Shown here piece after piece: positions 33,361 to 41,198 of a stretch of DNA of 64,000 nucleotides. Numbering within the stretch: the first letter of the stretch is position 1; the number at the start of each line of letters is the position of its first letter. The DNA lies in contig OY969790.1 of the NCBI GenBank assembly GCA_963703125.1, forward strand, positions 3,534,001 to 3,598,000, written 5' to 3'. This DNA comes from MFD04716-140 sp963703125. GTDB taxonomy: Bacteria; Bacteroidota; Bacteroidia; Flavobacteriales; Flavobacteriaceae. A program made the position numbers and the translations under genes. The notes below the pieces were generated by a model. It was given only the letters and a program-made list of their open reading frames with translations. It was not told where the DNA came from and ran no database searches.

Positions 33361-33942
33361 ATGAAAATTGTCATTATAAACTACGGAGCCGGTAATATAC
33401 AGAGTATTAAATTTGCTATTCAACGTCTTGGGTATAATGCAGTTCTGAGCAATGATATCAAAGAGATCACAAATGCCGACAAAATTATTTTCCCGGGGGT
33501 CGGTGAGGCGAGTAGTGCCATGGCAAAATTAAGGGCCAGTGGTCTGGATGGTTTGATCCCGGAACTTAAACAACCTGTATTGGGCATTTGCTTGGGTATG
33601 CAATTAATGTGCAATTCATCCAAGGAGGGCAATACCAAAGGTTTGGGCATTTTTAACACTGATGTGATCAAATTTCCCAATTCGGTCAAAGTTCCGCAAA
33701 TAGGATGGAACCAAATAAGCCATTTGAAATCTGAATTATTCAACGATATCCAAGAAAATGAATTTATCTATTTGGTACACAGCTACTATTCTCCCTTATG
33801 CAAGGAAACCATTGCTGAAACAGAGTATGGATTAAATTATAGTGCAGCCCTGATGAAAGACAATTTTTACGGTACTCAGTTTCATCCAGAGAAAAGTAGT
33901 GATGCTGGGGCATCCATTTTAAAGAATTTTATCGAAATGTAA
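33361..33942 (+). CDS. hisH: Imidazole glycerol phosphate synthase, glutaminase subunit
   Basis: 193 residues from the ATG at 33361; a longer frame starts inside the inverted repeat region and is rejected. Class I glutamine amidotransferase: the nucleophile Cys in GICLGMQLM, the P..GWN substrate region (QIGWNQISHL), and the His-Glu pair in TQFHPEKSSDAG. It supplies ammonia to HisF. It touches the GNAT gene (TAATG). Confidence 0.96.
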   Translation: MKIVIINYGAGNIQSIKFAIQRLGYNAVLSNDIKEITNADKIIFPGVGEASSAMAKLRASGLDGLIPELKQPVLGICLGMQLMCNSSKEGNTKGLGIFNTDVIKFPNSVKVPQIGWNQISHLKSELFNDIQENEFIYLVHSYYSPLCKETIAETEYGLNYSAALMKDNFYGTQFHPEKSSDAGASILKNFIEM

Positions 33943-34364
33943 TGGAGAAGGAATTTTATATTTCAATGGACAAGACTAAAATGAATGTTGTTTTCATTCA
34001 TGATTACCTCTGCAATCATTCTTATTGGGCAAAAGATCGTTCTATCGAAATGGTAATGAAATCCATGGAAAACTCGCTTTGTTTTGGGGCATTTACAACA
34101 CAAGGCAAACAAATTGCTTTTGCACGTTTGGTAACAGATTATGTGGTCTTTGCTTGGTTGATGGATGTTTTTGTGGATGATACCTTTAGGGGAAAAGGCA
34201 TTGGGAAAAAACTGATCGAATACATTTTAAGTTTGCCCGAACTTCAAAATGTAAATGGCATTGGATTGCGGACTTCTGATGCGCATGGCTTGTACCAGAA
34301 ATTCGGATTTAAAGAAATCGAAGACACTAATACCTGGATGCTTCGTAAAAAAATAGTGCGATGA
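33942..34364 (+). CDS. GNAT family acetyltransferase within the his operon
   Basis: 140 residues. A GNAT core: VFVDDTFRGKGIGKKLIEYIL (motif A, R/Q-x-x-G-x-G/A, residues about 72-95) and GLRTSDAHGLYQKFGF (motif B). The GLRTSDAHGLYQKFGFKEI tail is common in uncharacterised GNAT proteins. It starts on the last base of hisH's stop and overlaps hisA by 4 bases (ATGA), so it is fully inside the operon, but its substrate is unknown and is not a known his enzyme. Confidence 0.85.
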   Translation: MEKEFYISMDKTKMNVVFIHDYLCNHSYWAKDRSIEMVMKSMENSLCFGAFTTQGKQIAFARLVTDYVVFAWLMDVFVDDTFRGKGIGKKLIEYILSLPELQNVNGIGLRTSDAHGLYQKFGFKEIEDTNTWMLRKKIVR

Positions 34365-35095
34365 GGATTATACCTGCAATTGATATTATAGACGGCAAAT
34401 GTGTCCGACTTTCAAAAGGTGATTACGAAACCAAAAAGGTATATAATGAGAATCCCCTCGAGGTAGCCAAAGAATTTGAGAATCACGGTATTGGGTATCT
34501 TCACTTAGTTGATCTGGATGGTGCGAAATCAAGTAAAATAGTGAACCACAGGATTTTAAAACAGATAGCATCAAAGACCTCTTTAAAAATCGATTTCGGG
34601 GGAGGTTTAAAATCAGATGAGGATTTGGGTATTGCTTTTGATAATGGCGCCAGTCAAATTACCGTGGGTAGCATTGCCGTTAAAAATCGACACTTGTTTC
34701 TAGAATGGATTGAAAAATATGGCACTGACAAAATCATTTTAGGGGCAGATGCCATGAATGAGAAAATTGCCATATCAGGATGGCAAGAAGATTCTAAAAT
34801 AGACCTTGTACCCTTTATCAATTCGTATCAAAAATCAGGAATTACCTATGTGATATGTACAGATATTAGCAAAGACGGTATGTTGGAAGGGCCCTCGTTT
34901 GACTTATACAGGAAGATTTTGGAACAATCGGGCCAGAGATTAAAACTTATTGCCAGCGGTGGAATTTCGACTTTTGACGAATTGCCCAAGCTTGCTGAGA
35001 TGGGTTGCGAAGGTGCCATTATCGGTAAGGCAATCTATGAGAACAGAATTTCATTAAAACAATTGGAAAATTTTATTCTATCGTATGACAAATGA
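34361..35095 (+). CDS. hisA: ProFAR isomerase
   Basis: 244 residues, (beta/alpha)8 barrel. N-terminal RIIPAIDIIDGKCVRLSKGDY with the catalytic Asp (D8), LDGAKSSK, IDFGGGLKS phosphate loop, and the second-half DISKDGMLEGPSFDLY with the second catalytic Asp and IASGGISTFDEL. It performs step 4 of histidine synthesis. It overlaps the DinB gene by 11 bases. Confidence 0.96.
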   Translation: MRIIPAIDIIDGKCVRLSKGDYETKKVYNENPLEVAKEFENHGIGYLHLVDLDGAKSSKIVNHRILKQIASKTSLKIDFGGGLKSDEDLGIAFDNGASQITVGSIAVKNRHLFLEWIEKYGTDKIILGADAMNEKIAISGWQEDSKIDLVPFINSYQKSGITYVICTDISKDGMLEGPSFDLYRKILEQSGQRLKLIASGGISTFDELPKLAEMGCEGAIIGKAIYENRISLKQLENFILSYDK

Positions 35096-35603
35096 TGAAA
35101 GGCTAAGGGATGAACTGATCAAGAATGCCCTGTTTCGAATGGACGAAAGTTCACGCATGATCCTGAAATCCGTTGAAGAGCTCAATGAAAAGGAAGTTTG
35201 GCTTAAACCCAACGAATCATCCAATAGCATAGGTAATTTAATTTTGCACCTGTGCGGGAATATCACCCAATACATCATTTCGTCGATAGGTAATATAGCA
35301 GATAACCGCGAACGTGATTTGGAATTTACTACGGTATCCGGGTTTAATAAGTCAGAACTGCTGGCACAACTTTTTGAAACGGTCGGCAATGCCAAAAATA
35401 CGATCCAGAACACATCGGTCATCGAATTATTGAAGATCAGGGAAGTTCAGGGATTCAAATTCTCAGGAATCGGAATCATTATCCATGTTGTAGAGCACTA
35501 CTCCTATCATACCGGCCAGATCGCTTTTTGGGTCAAACAATTGAAGAATAAAGATCTAAACTTTTATGAAGGCATAGATCTCACCATAAAAAATAAAGTA
35601 TAA
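35085..35603 (+). CDS. DinB-like (DUF1572) protein within the his operon
   Basis: 172 residues of the DinB/YfiT-like helical-bundle fold. Possible metal-ligand histidines: H in NLILHLCGNITQY (about 63) and VEHYSYHTGQI with a pair about residues 147-151. It overlaps the end of hisA by 11 bases, and hisF starts right after its stop, so it is cotranscribed. No histidine-related role is known to me. It is only distantly similar to the DinB protein at 5211. Confidence 0.8.
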   Translation: MTNDERLRDELIKNALFRMDESSRMILKSVEELNEKEVWLKPNESSNSIGNLILHLCGNITQYIISSIGNIADNRERDLEFTTVSGFNKSELLAQLFETVGNAKNTIQNTSVIELLKIREVQGFKFSGIGIIIHVVEHYSYHTGQIAFWVKQLKNKDLNFYEGIDLTIKNKV

Positions 35604-36359
35604 ATGCTCACTAAAAGAATAATACCGTGTTTGGATATCAAGAACGGAAGAACAGTGAAGGGGGTAAATTTTGTGGATTTGCGGGATGCTGGGGATCCAG
35701 TGGAATTGGCCGAGATATATGCCAAGGAAGGTGCTGATGAATTGGTTTTTTTGGATATTTCAGCTACCGAGGAAAAAAGAAAGACTTTAGCCGAACTGGT
35801 ATATCATGTGGCAGAAAAAGTGAATATCCCTTTCACTGTAGGAGGGGGTATTTCTTCAGTGGAAGATGTTGATATTCTACTTCAAAATGGAGCGGATAAA
35901 GTTTCTATAAATTCTTCTGCTGTGAAGAATCCGCAACTAATCAATGATCTGGCAGCAAAATTCGGCTCACAGTGCATTGTCGTTGCCATTGACGCCAAAC
36001 AGATCAATGGGCAATGGAAGGTTCACCTAGTGGGAGGAAAGGTGCCAACAGAATTAGATCTATTCCAATGGGCAAAGGAAGTTGAAGAGCGAGGTGCCGG
36101 CGAAATATTGTTTACCTCAATGGATCATGATGGCACAAAAAATGGATTTGCAAATGAAGCATTGGCCAAACTTTCCCAAGAACTGAATATTCCAATCATT
36201 GCATCGGGAGGTGCGGGTACAAATCAACATTTCGCAGATGCCTTTACAAATGGAAAAGCCGATGCTGCCCTTGCTGCCAGTGTTTTTCACTATAAGGAAA
36301 TTAAGATCAAAGAATTGAAAAAGGAATTGAAAAGTAAAAATATAGCGGTAAGGATATAA
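35604..36359 (+). CDS. hisF: Imidazole glycerol phosphate synthase, cyclase subunit
   Basis: 251 residues, barrel paralogue of HisA. Signatures: LTKRIIPCLDIKNGRTVKGVNF with catalytic D11, FTVGGGISS, VVAIDAK, the second catalytic Asp in TSMDHDGTKNGF, and IASGGAGTNQHF. With HisH it makes IGP and AICAR. It starts immediately after the DinB gene stop. Confidence 0.97.
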   Translation: MLTKRIIPCLDIKNGRTVKGVNFVDLRDAGDPVELAEIYAKEGADELVFLDISATEEKRKTLAELVYHVAEKVNIPFTVGGGISSVEDVDILLQNGADKVSINSSAVKNPQLINDLAAKFGSQCIVVAIDAKQINGQWKVHLVGGKVPTELDLFQWAKEVEERGAGEILFTSMDHDGTKNGFANEALAKLSQELNIPIIASGGAGTNQHFADAFTNGKADAALAASVFHYKEIKIKELKKELKSKNIAVRI

Positions 36360-36360
36360 A

Positions 36361-36432
36361 TTGTTGATGGAGGTAAGTTGATGGGTTATAGAAAACACGG
36401 TCAACAAACAACTATCGACCAACGACCATATT
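36361..36432. repeat. Degenerate GTTGATGG / CAACGACC spacer within the his operon
   Basis: The 73-base gap between hisF and hisIE is full of loose TTGTTGATGG, AAGTTGATGGG and later GGTCAACAAACAAC, CGACCAACGACC. It resembles the octamer families at 9094, 11792 and 45715. Confidence 0.5.
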
Positions 36433-37035
36433 ATGAAAATAGATTTTAAGAAAAACACAGACGGACTTGTCCCTGCAATCATTCAGGATGCAATGACCAA
36501 GAATGTTCTAATGTTGGGTTATATGAATGAAGCGGCACTGGCCAAAACCGAAGAAACGGGAAAGGTTACCTTTTTTAGTCGCTCAAAGCAGCGGTTATGG
36601 ACAAAAGGGGAGGAAAGCGGTAATTTTTTAAATCTTGTTGATGTCAAAGTGGATTGTGATAAGGATACCTTATTGATTAAGGCAAAACCAACAGGACCAA
36701 CTTGCCATACAGGAAGCGACACATGCTGGAATGAAAATAACACTTCTTCATATGGCTTTTTATCCCATCTGGAAGAAATTATTGAGGAAAGACGTACCAA
36801 TGCTGATTCCATGAATTCATATGTTACTTCATTATTTGAAAAAGGAATCAATAAAATAGCCCAAAAAGTGGGTGAGGAGGCCGTAGAAGTGGTTATAGAG
36901 GCCAAAGATGATAATGCGGAGCTTTTTTTGAGCGAAAGTGCCGATTTATTGTTTCATTATCTGATTCTACTAAAAGCAAAGGGTTTCTCCCTTGATGCTG
37001 TAGTTGAAGTTTTAAAGGCAAGGGAAAAAGAATAA
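36433..37035 (+). CDS. hisIE: Bifunctional phosphoribosyl-AMP cyclohydrolase / phosphoribosyl-ATP pyrophosphatase
   Basis: 200 residues. The HisI domain (1-110) has MLGYMNEAALAKTEETGKVTFFSRSKQRLWTKGE, then VDCDKDTLLIKA and the zinc site GPTCHTGSDTCW. The HisE domain (115-200) is a MazG-like helical bundle with KVGEEAVEVVIEAKDD and ADLLFHYLILLKAKG. It performs steps 2 and 3 of histidine synthesis and is the last operon gene. Confidence 0.96.
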   Translation: MKIDFKKNTDGLVPAIIQDAMTKNVLMLGYMNEAALAKTEETGKVTFFSRSKQRLWTKGEESGNFLNLVDVKVDCDKDTLLIKAKPTGPTCHTGSDTCWNENNTSSYGFLSHLEEIIEERRTNADSMNSYVTSLFEKGINKIAQKVGEEAVEVVIEAKDDNAELFLSESADLLFHYLILLKAKGFSLDAVVEVLKAREKE

Positions 37036-37080
37036 CGGCCTCGATTGGTAACTCCGATCACGACCGTCATTTGTATTCTT

Positions 37081-37803
37081 CTAATCTTTTTTAATTACCT
37101 CGGAAGCCCCGGACAATTTTAATTTGCCAATGGTAGCCTCTCCTTTGTAGCGCAATGCACTGGCACCTGAAGCATCAATATCGATCAATTCGGAAACTGA
37201 AAGCCAAGCCTCACTTGCCCCGGATAATCTTATATCCAGTTGGGTCGCCAATAAATCGTAACCCCTTAGTTCACTAGCTCCATTTAGTTGCACATTAAAA
37301 TCTTTTACAACTCCAAACAAATTACCCTCCGAAGCCCCGTGTGCATCATAATCCAATCTGTTTATTTCCAGATCACCGTAGAATTTTGAAGCTCCCGATA
37401 ACCTTATATCTGCATTGGTGGCAACCAGATCGTTTTCCAATGTTACGGTGGCCGCTCCTGAAAGTTCATAGTTTTCTATATGCCTTGTTTTAATAAAAAC
37501 ATCTAGTGTTGAATCACCCCTTAGTACAACGTCATTATCAAGTTTAACTATTAGCTTGTCGCCGTCTTTGCTCACAGAGATGTACTTTTGAATATTATCG
37601 TTAGCCTTAACTATAATTTCTTCTTCAGAATCTGAGAAAGTCACATACGCATTAAAGGCACTCGAAATTTTTAATCCCTCATAATTTGAGAAACTGTATT
37701 CAGTGGTCGAAATATCATTGGATGCCCGAATGATTTCTTTGTCACAGGAATTCAAAATTCCGCACAGGACAAAAAGTCCAAAAATTATTGATATAGGTTT
37801 CAT
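37081..37803 (-). CDS. Head-GIN domain (DUF2807) lipoprotein
   Basis: 240 residues with a lipoprotein signal, MKPISIIFGLFVLCGILNSC, Cys 20. The mature part is a right-handed beta-solenoid-like fold with repeated LSGAS, NGASEL, SGASEAW, SGASALRYKG motifs typical of head-GIN DUF2807 proteins. It probably resides in the outer membrane facing the periplasm or surface. It is the last gene of the ECF-sigma operon; its role is unknown but the family often follows sigma/anti-sigma pairs. Confidence 0.85.
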   Translation of the reverse strand: MKPISIIFGLFVLCGILNSCDKEIIRASNDISTTEYSFSNYEGLKISSAFNAYVTFSDSEEEIIVKANDNIQKYISVSKDGDKLIVKLDNDVVLRGDSTLDVFIKTRHIENYELSGAATVTLENDLVATNADIRLSGASKFYGDLEINRLDYDAHGASEGNLFGVVKDFNVQLNGASELRGYDLLATQLDIRLSGASEAWLSVSELIDIDASGASALRYKGEATIGKLKLSGASEVIKKD

Positions 37804-37815
37804 TTACTATTGATT

Positions 37816-38019
37816 CTATGATTGCTGAATTAAAGTGTTACGTAGTTCCAAATCTGATTTCCACTGAAAGTTGATGGGAAACCACTCTTCGGTTCTTGCA
37901 GCATTGTTTTTGTTGATTGAATGATTTTTCAGGTAAACCTGATTGTTTTCTGAATAGACATGTTGTGTTTCGATCACATCATGGCAAATTTGGCATCTAA
38001 AGATTGAGTTCTTTTTCAT
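37816..38019 (-). CDS. Small hypothetical protein with a CxxC motif
   Basis: 67 residues. FRCQICHDVIETQHV near the N-terminus has a CxxC plus a nearby His; the rest is charged (NKNNAARTEEWFPINFQWKSDLELRNTL). It could bind a metal or be a broken zinc-ribbon piece; I do not recognise it. Its ATG overlaps the beta-barrel gene stop by 1 base (TAATG) and it ends 12 bases before the GIN lipoprotein start, which supports a real cotranscribed gene. Confidence 0.5.
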   Translation of the reverse strand: MKKNSIFRCQICHDVIETQHVYSENNQVYLKNHSINKNNAARTEEWFPINFQWKSDLELRNTLIQQS

Positions 38020-38687
38020 TATATGCTCTTTTTATACCTGTTTCTACCCATATTAAAGACCCCAATTTTGACCCCCAGTCCAGCAGAGAATCCATTGATA
38101 TCATTTACATTGTAAACATCTGAATTGAACCCAATGTTGCTGGAAATCCTATATTTTATTCCTGCTTCTAGCTGTAAGTATCTGGAAACATTAAAAAGTG
38201 CATTGATTCCGGGTTCCACTATGAAGAAGGCTTTGGCGTTCTCTTCAAACCGTTGTTCGTCGAAATCCTCCTCTCTGTAATCATCATCTATATACCCCAT
38301 TCCTCCAGCGCCGATAAGCAAGGGAAAGGAAAGGTTTACCCGATGCTTACTAAAAAAAATTGGTTCTAAATGAATTCCGCCATAACCTCCAATCAAATCT
38401 TCGGTTATCAACGAAATACTATTTATTGAATTCTGGTCTGAGTAGAAAAAAGTACCAACAAAGCCGACCTCAAATTGCTGATTTGCCACATACGCTACTT
38501 TTAGCCCTACAAAAAATGCGTCTTCCTTTTTTATTTCCCCAAAATGTGTAGTAAGGCCCAGATATACACCATGTACTACATTTTTACGATCATTAAACTC
38601 AACATATTCTTCGGAATCTTCTTGAGAATACATACTACCGCCCATGATAAGAAAAGTGAAAGCTAAAGTTGATAATTTTAAATTCAT
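38019..38687 (-). CDS. Outer-membrane beta-barrel protein
   Basis: 222 residues from MNLKLSTLAFTFLIMGGSMYSQ, a clean signal peptide; an upstream in-frame start is not used. The mature protein has the alternating hydrophobic-polar strands and glycine/aromatic girdle of a porin-like or OmpW-like barrel (LGLTTHFGEI, GLKVAYVANQQFEVGFVGTFFYSD, LEAGIKYRISSNIGF, AGLGVKIGVFN). Function unknown. It is in the ECF-sigma operon. Confidence 0.7.
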   Translation of the reverse strand: MNLKLSTLAFTFLIMGGSMYSQEDSEEYVEFNDRKNVVHGVYLGLTTHFGEIKKEDAFFVGLKVAYVANQQFEVGFVGTFFYSDQNSINSISLITEDLIGGYGGIHLEPIFFSKHRVNLSFPLLIGAGGMGYIDDDYREEDFDEQRFEENAKAFFIVEPGINALFNVSRYLQLEAGIKYRISSNIGFNSDVYNVNDINGFSAGLGVKIGVFNMGRNRYKKSI

Positions 38688-38757
38688 GCTGTTGTTTTTT
38701 GATTGATGATTTAATAGACAACCCAAATTCAAAAAGGTTGCATTTTTTTATAATTTT

Positions 38758-39855
38758 TTATAGTTCTTTTAGGAGAATCACACCCTTTTCACCTGTAATT
38801 GAGATAGAACCTAGCTTGTCTTTTCCGTATGTTGCCTTTACCTCTCGGATTCTTTTTCCCTGATCAAGCATATTGGTTTCAACATTATCGAAAGATTTTG
38901 GAATTCGAAGCAATCCTTCTTCAAGAGTGGCTTCAAAGTTGAAAGAGAAATCTTGAATACTAAGAACTATTTCTGAGGATTCTTGGTGTATGTTTATTTT
39001 GGCATCTGCACTATGGATATTGGACAATTTGAAATCCGAAATTTTCATGACCAAGTCCATTCCATCGTCCAAATTATCCAACTGCATTTTAGTGAATTCC
39101 AACGAACCGCTTACATTCCCTACTTCTTCAATGTTTATTTCGTCCTTGCTAGAATATAGTTCCAAGCTTGCTATTTCCTTGATATTTATATCCGAACCGC
39201 TACTGGTTAACCTTAAATCCGTTGATTTGGTCAGGCCAATGCTGCCATTCTTTAAGCGAATACTTCCGTAATTAATGTTTTTGGCCTTCAACTTGCCATA
39301 TTTCAAGTCTATATCTGCATTGTTCAGATTTTTACTGATCCAGATATCACCGTGTTGTGCATCTACCTTCAACTTTCCTGACCAGTCATCAAGAACGACA
39401 TCTCCAAACTTATTAGTGATATCCAATTCGGCGTTCATTGGCAAATAGATTGTATAGTTTATTTGAACATTACTCCTGTCAAAATCAAACGGATTGGCCT
39501 TACTGAAATATTTGGCGAAAAATCCTTCGTTTTTGTCTTCGATACGGGAAATAATTCCAACAAAATTGCTCATCGTTTTAAATTCTGGTTTAATACGTGA
39601 CAATAAACTTTGGGCATTTTCAAGTTTCTTGTGGGTCACCGTAATATCCACGGTTATTGAAATATTATTTTTTTCCCAACCATTTATTTTGACATTGCCA
39701 TATTTTGTATCTATCTGAAGTTCACCTGCGTTGGTCAGCTGGTAGTTCTGGGTTACTCTTTTAGATACCTTCTCCTGAGCCATAATTATGCCCGAAATCA
39801 TAGCCGCTGCCAAAATCATTGACAGTTTTTTATAAAGTATATCCATTTTCATCAT
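38758..39855 (-). CDS. Secreted DUF4097/GIN-like beta-rich protein
   Basis: 365 residues with an N-terminal signal peptide, MMKMDILYKKLSMILAAAMISGIIMAQ. The mature part is a long beta-solenoid-like run (LQIDTKYGNVKINGW, ITNKFGDVVLDDWSGKLKVDAQHGDIWI, IRLKNGSIGL), similar to the DUF4097 putative adhesins. It overlaps the anti-sigma gene by 26 bases if started at 39855, or 17 bases at 39846. It may be the signal sensed or secreted by the ECF system. Confidence 0.75.
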   Translation of the reverse strand: MMKMDILYKKLSMILAAAMISGIIMAQEKVSKRVTQNYQLTNAGELQIDTKYGNVKINGWEKNNISITVDITVTHKKLENAQSLLSRIKPEFKTMSNFVGIISRIEDKNEGFFAKYFSKANPFDFDRSNVQINYTIYLPMNAELDITNKFGDVVLDDWSGKLKVDAQHGDIWISKNLNNADIDLKYGKLKAKNINYGSIRLKNGSIGLTKSTDLRLTSSGSDINIKEIASLELYSSKDEINIEEVGNVSGSLEFTKMQLDNLDDGMDLVMKISDFKLSNIHSADAKINIHQESSEIVLSIQDFSFNFEATLEEGLLRIPKSFDNVETNMLDQGKRIREVKATYGKDKLGSISITGEKGVILLKEL

Positions 39856-40375
39856 CTATTATTTTTTTTGACTCATTTATTTGCCTCAAAAGGTTTTCAA
39901 TTAGCTCAATTCTTTTTTTATAGTTACCGACAATTGCCTCCAAGACCAACTCGTTATCAAGATTCTTGCGCATTTCAAGTTTCAACTGTACATATTCAAT
40001 GTCCAAATCCTCCATAAATGATAGAAATTCCTCCCTATCTGTTGGTGATAGATCCGGATGGTTCTTTACCAAAGTCACTTGCTCCATTACCAAATAATTG
40101 TAATGCATATCAATATCCTGTAGTTCTTTTGAGGCAAAAGTACCCTCCTCTATATTGCCCTGTCTCAGTACAAACAAACTAATAAAGGCAGTAACACCGA
40201 GTACAATTAAAATACTGGCCGCAATACGTATCATAGGAGATTTCCACAAAGGAATAACCTTTTGTTTAGGTTGTTCAAGTTCAGTTTCAATCTTGGCCCA
40301 CATTGTAGCTTTATCAGCCTTATGCACATTGAACATTTCCCGATTGTCCCTTACGTGTTTTTCAAAATTGTCCAT
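39830..40375 (-). CDS. Putative anti-sigma factor (single membrane helix)
   Basis: 181 residues. A cytoplasmic N-terminal region (1-45, with NREMFNVHKADKATMWAKIE), one membrane helix (about 49-70, IRIAASILIVLGVTAFISLFVL) and a helical periplasmic domain. This topology and its position overlapping the sigma factor gene by 1 base (TAATG) identify it as the anti-sigma partner. It lacks a clear ZAS zinc motif, so it is not a classic RseA/ZAS type. It should release the sigma factor on an envelope signal. Confidence 0.75.
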   Translation of the reverse strand: MDNFEKHVRDNREMFNVHKADKATMWAKIETELEQPKQKVIPLWKSPMIRIAASILIVLGVTAFISLFVLRQGNIEEGTFASKELQDIDMHYNYLVMEQVTLVKNHPDLSPTDREEFLSFMEDLDIEYVQLKLEMRKNLDNELVLEAIVGNYKKRIELIENLLRQINESKKIIDDENGYTL

Positions 40376-40914
40376 TATAGCACATTTATAATTTCAAGTA
40401 GTTTTTTCTTTGCCCTGTGGTATTGGGATTTTGATGTTGACGTTGAAATTCCAAGAACCTCGCCAATCTCTTCATGGTCATAGCCCTCTATTAAATAAAG
40501 ATTAATAATCTGCTTATAGCCCATGGGTAGCTTTTCAATGCCTAATTGCACCTTTCGCAAGTCCACCGGTTCACTATCCTCGTAAGGTTCTTCTGTTAAA
40601 TAATACTCTTTATCCTCCATGGACGTAAGTGGAATACGTTTTAGCTTTAAATGGTTTATACTTTTATTGATTACGATTCTTTTGAGCCATGAACCAAAAG
40701 TGCTTTCGTATTTAAAACTTGCAAGATTTCTAAAGGCGTCAACAAAACTTTCTTGGATTGTATCTTCTGCATCTTCCTTAATGCCTAACATACGCATACT
40801 AATATTGTACATGGAATCCACGTAGAGCTCATACAATTGGTATTGTGCGCTTCTATCTCCCAACTTGCTTTGCTCTACAAGCGATCGATGTGTAAAGTGG
40901 ATATTGGTTTCCAA
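40375..40914 (-). CDS. RNA polymerase ECF sigma factor
   Basis: 179 residues. The sigma-70 region 2 (about 14-85, with DRSAQYQLYELYVDSMYNISMRMLGIKEDAEDTIQESFVDAFRNLASFKYESTFGSWLKRIVINKSINHLK) and region 4 HTH (about 115-170, LPMGYKQIINLYLIEGYDHEEIGEVLGISTSTSKSQYHRAKKKLLEII) are complete. It heads the six-gene operon reading toward 37081 and is divergent from the TonB receptor gene. It probably controls its own operon. Confidence 0.92.
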   Translation of the reverse strand: METNIHFTHRSLVEQSKLGDRSAQYQLYELYVDSMYNISMRMLGIKEDAEDTIQESFVDAFRNLASFKYESTFGSWLKRIVINKSINHLKLKRIPLTSMEDKEYYLTEEPYEDSEPVDLRKVQLGIEKLPMGYKQIINLYLIEGYDHEEIGEVLGISTSTSKSQYHRAKKKLLEIINVL

Positions 40915-40940
40915 ATACTATTTAGGTTGTTTAAGGCCCG

Positions 40941-41009
40941 AAATAATTCATGCTCTATTGGTAAAGACAATAGAATGTGCTTAGGGTTGCATCTGGCATG
41001 AAATTATTT
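40941..41009. repeat. Long imperfect inverted repeat between the sigma and TonB genes
   Basis: Outer arms AAATAATTCATGC (40941-40953) and GCATGAAATTATTT (40996-41009, one extra A) enclose an inner hairpin, TCTATTG (40954-40960) and CAATAGA (40968-40974). It lies just upstream of the sigma gene's start in the divergent promoter region. Confidence 0.55.
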
Positions 41010-41198
41010 TGCGAAAATATAAATTTAAAATGCAAGCGATGGTTCTATTAGTGATTCCAAGACTGAAATATATTATAAATAGCAAATTCTAATGTGAACG
41101 AATCTTATTCTCTTATTTAAAATTTTGGTCTAGATGCAACCTTTGTTTTTTTCATCTGTCAATAGGCATGTACTATTTAAATTTCAAAAACAACCTTT

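Noticed and set aside
37036..37080. Terminator after hisIE
   Set aside because: No hairpin with a T-run was found; the converging genes' ends are only 45 bases apart, so ends may be set by other means.
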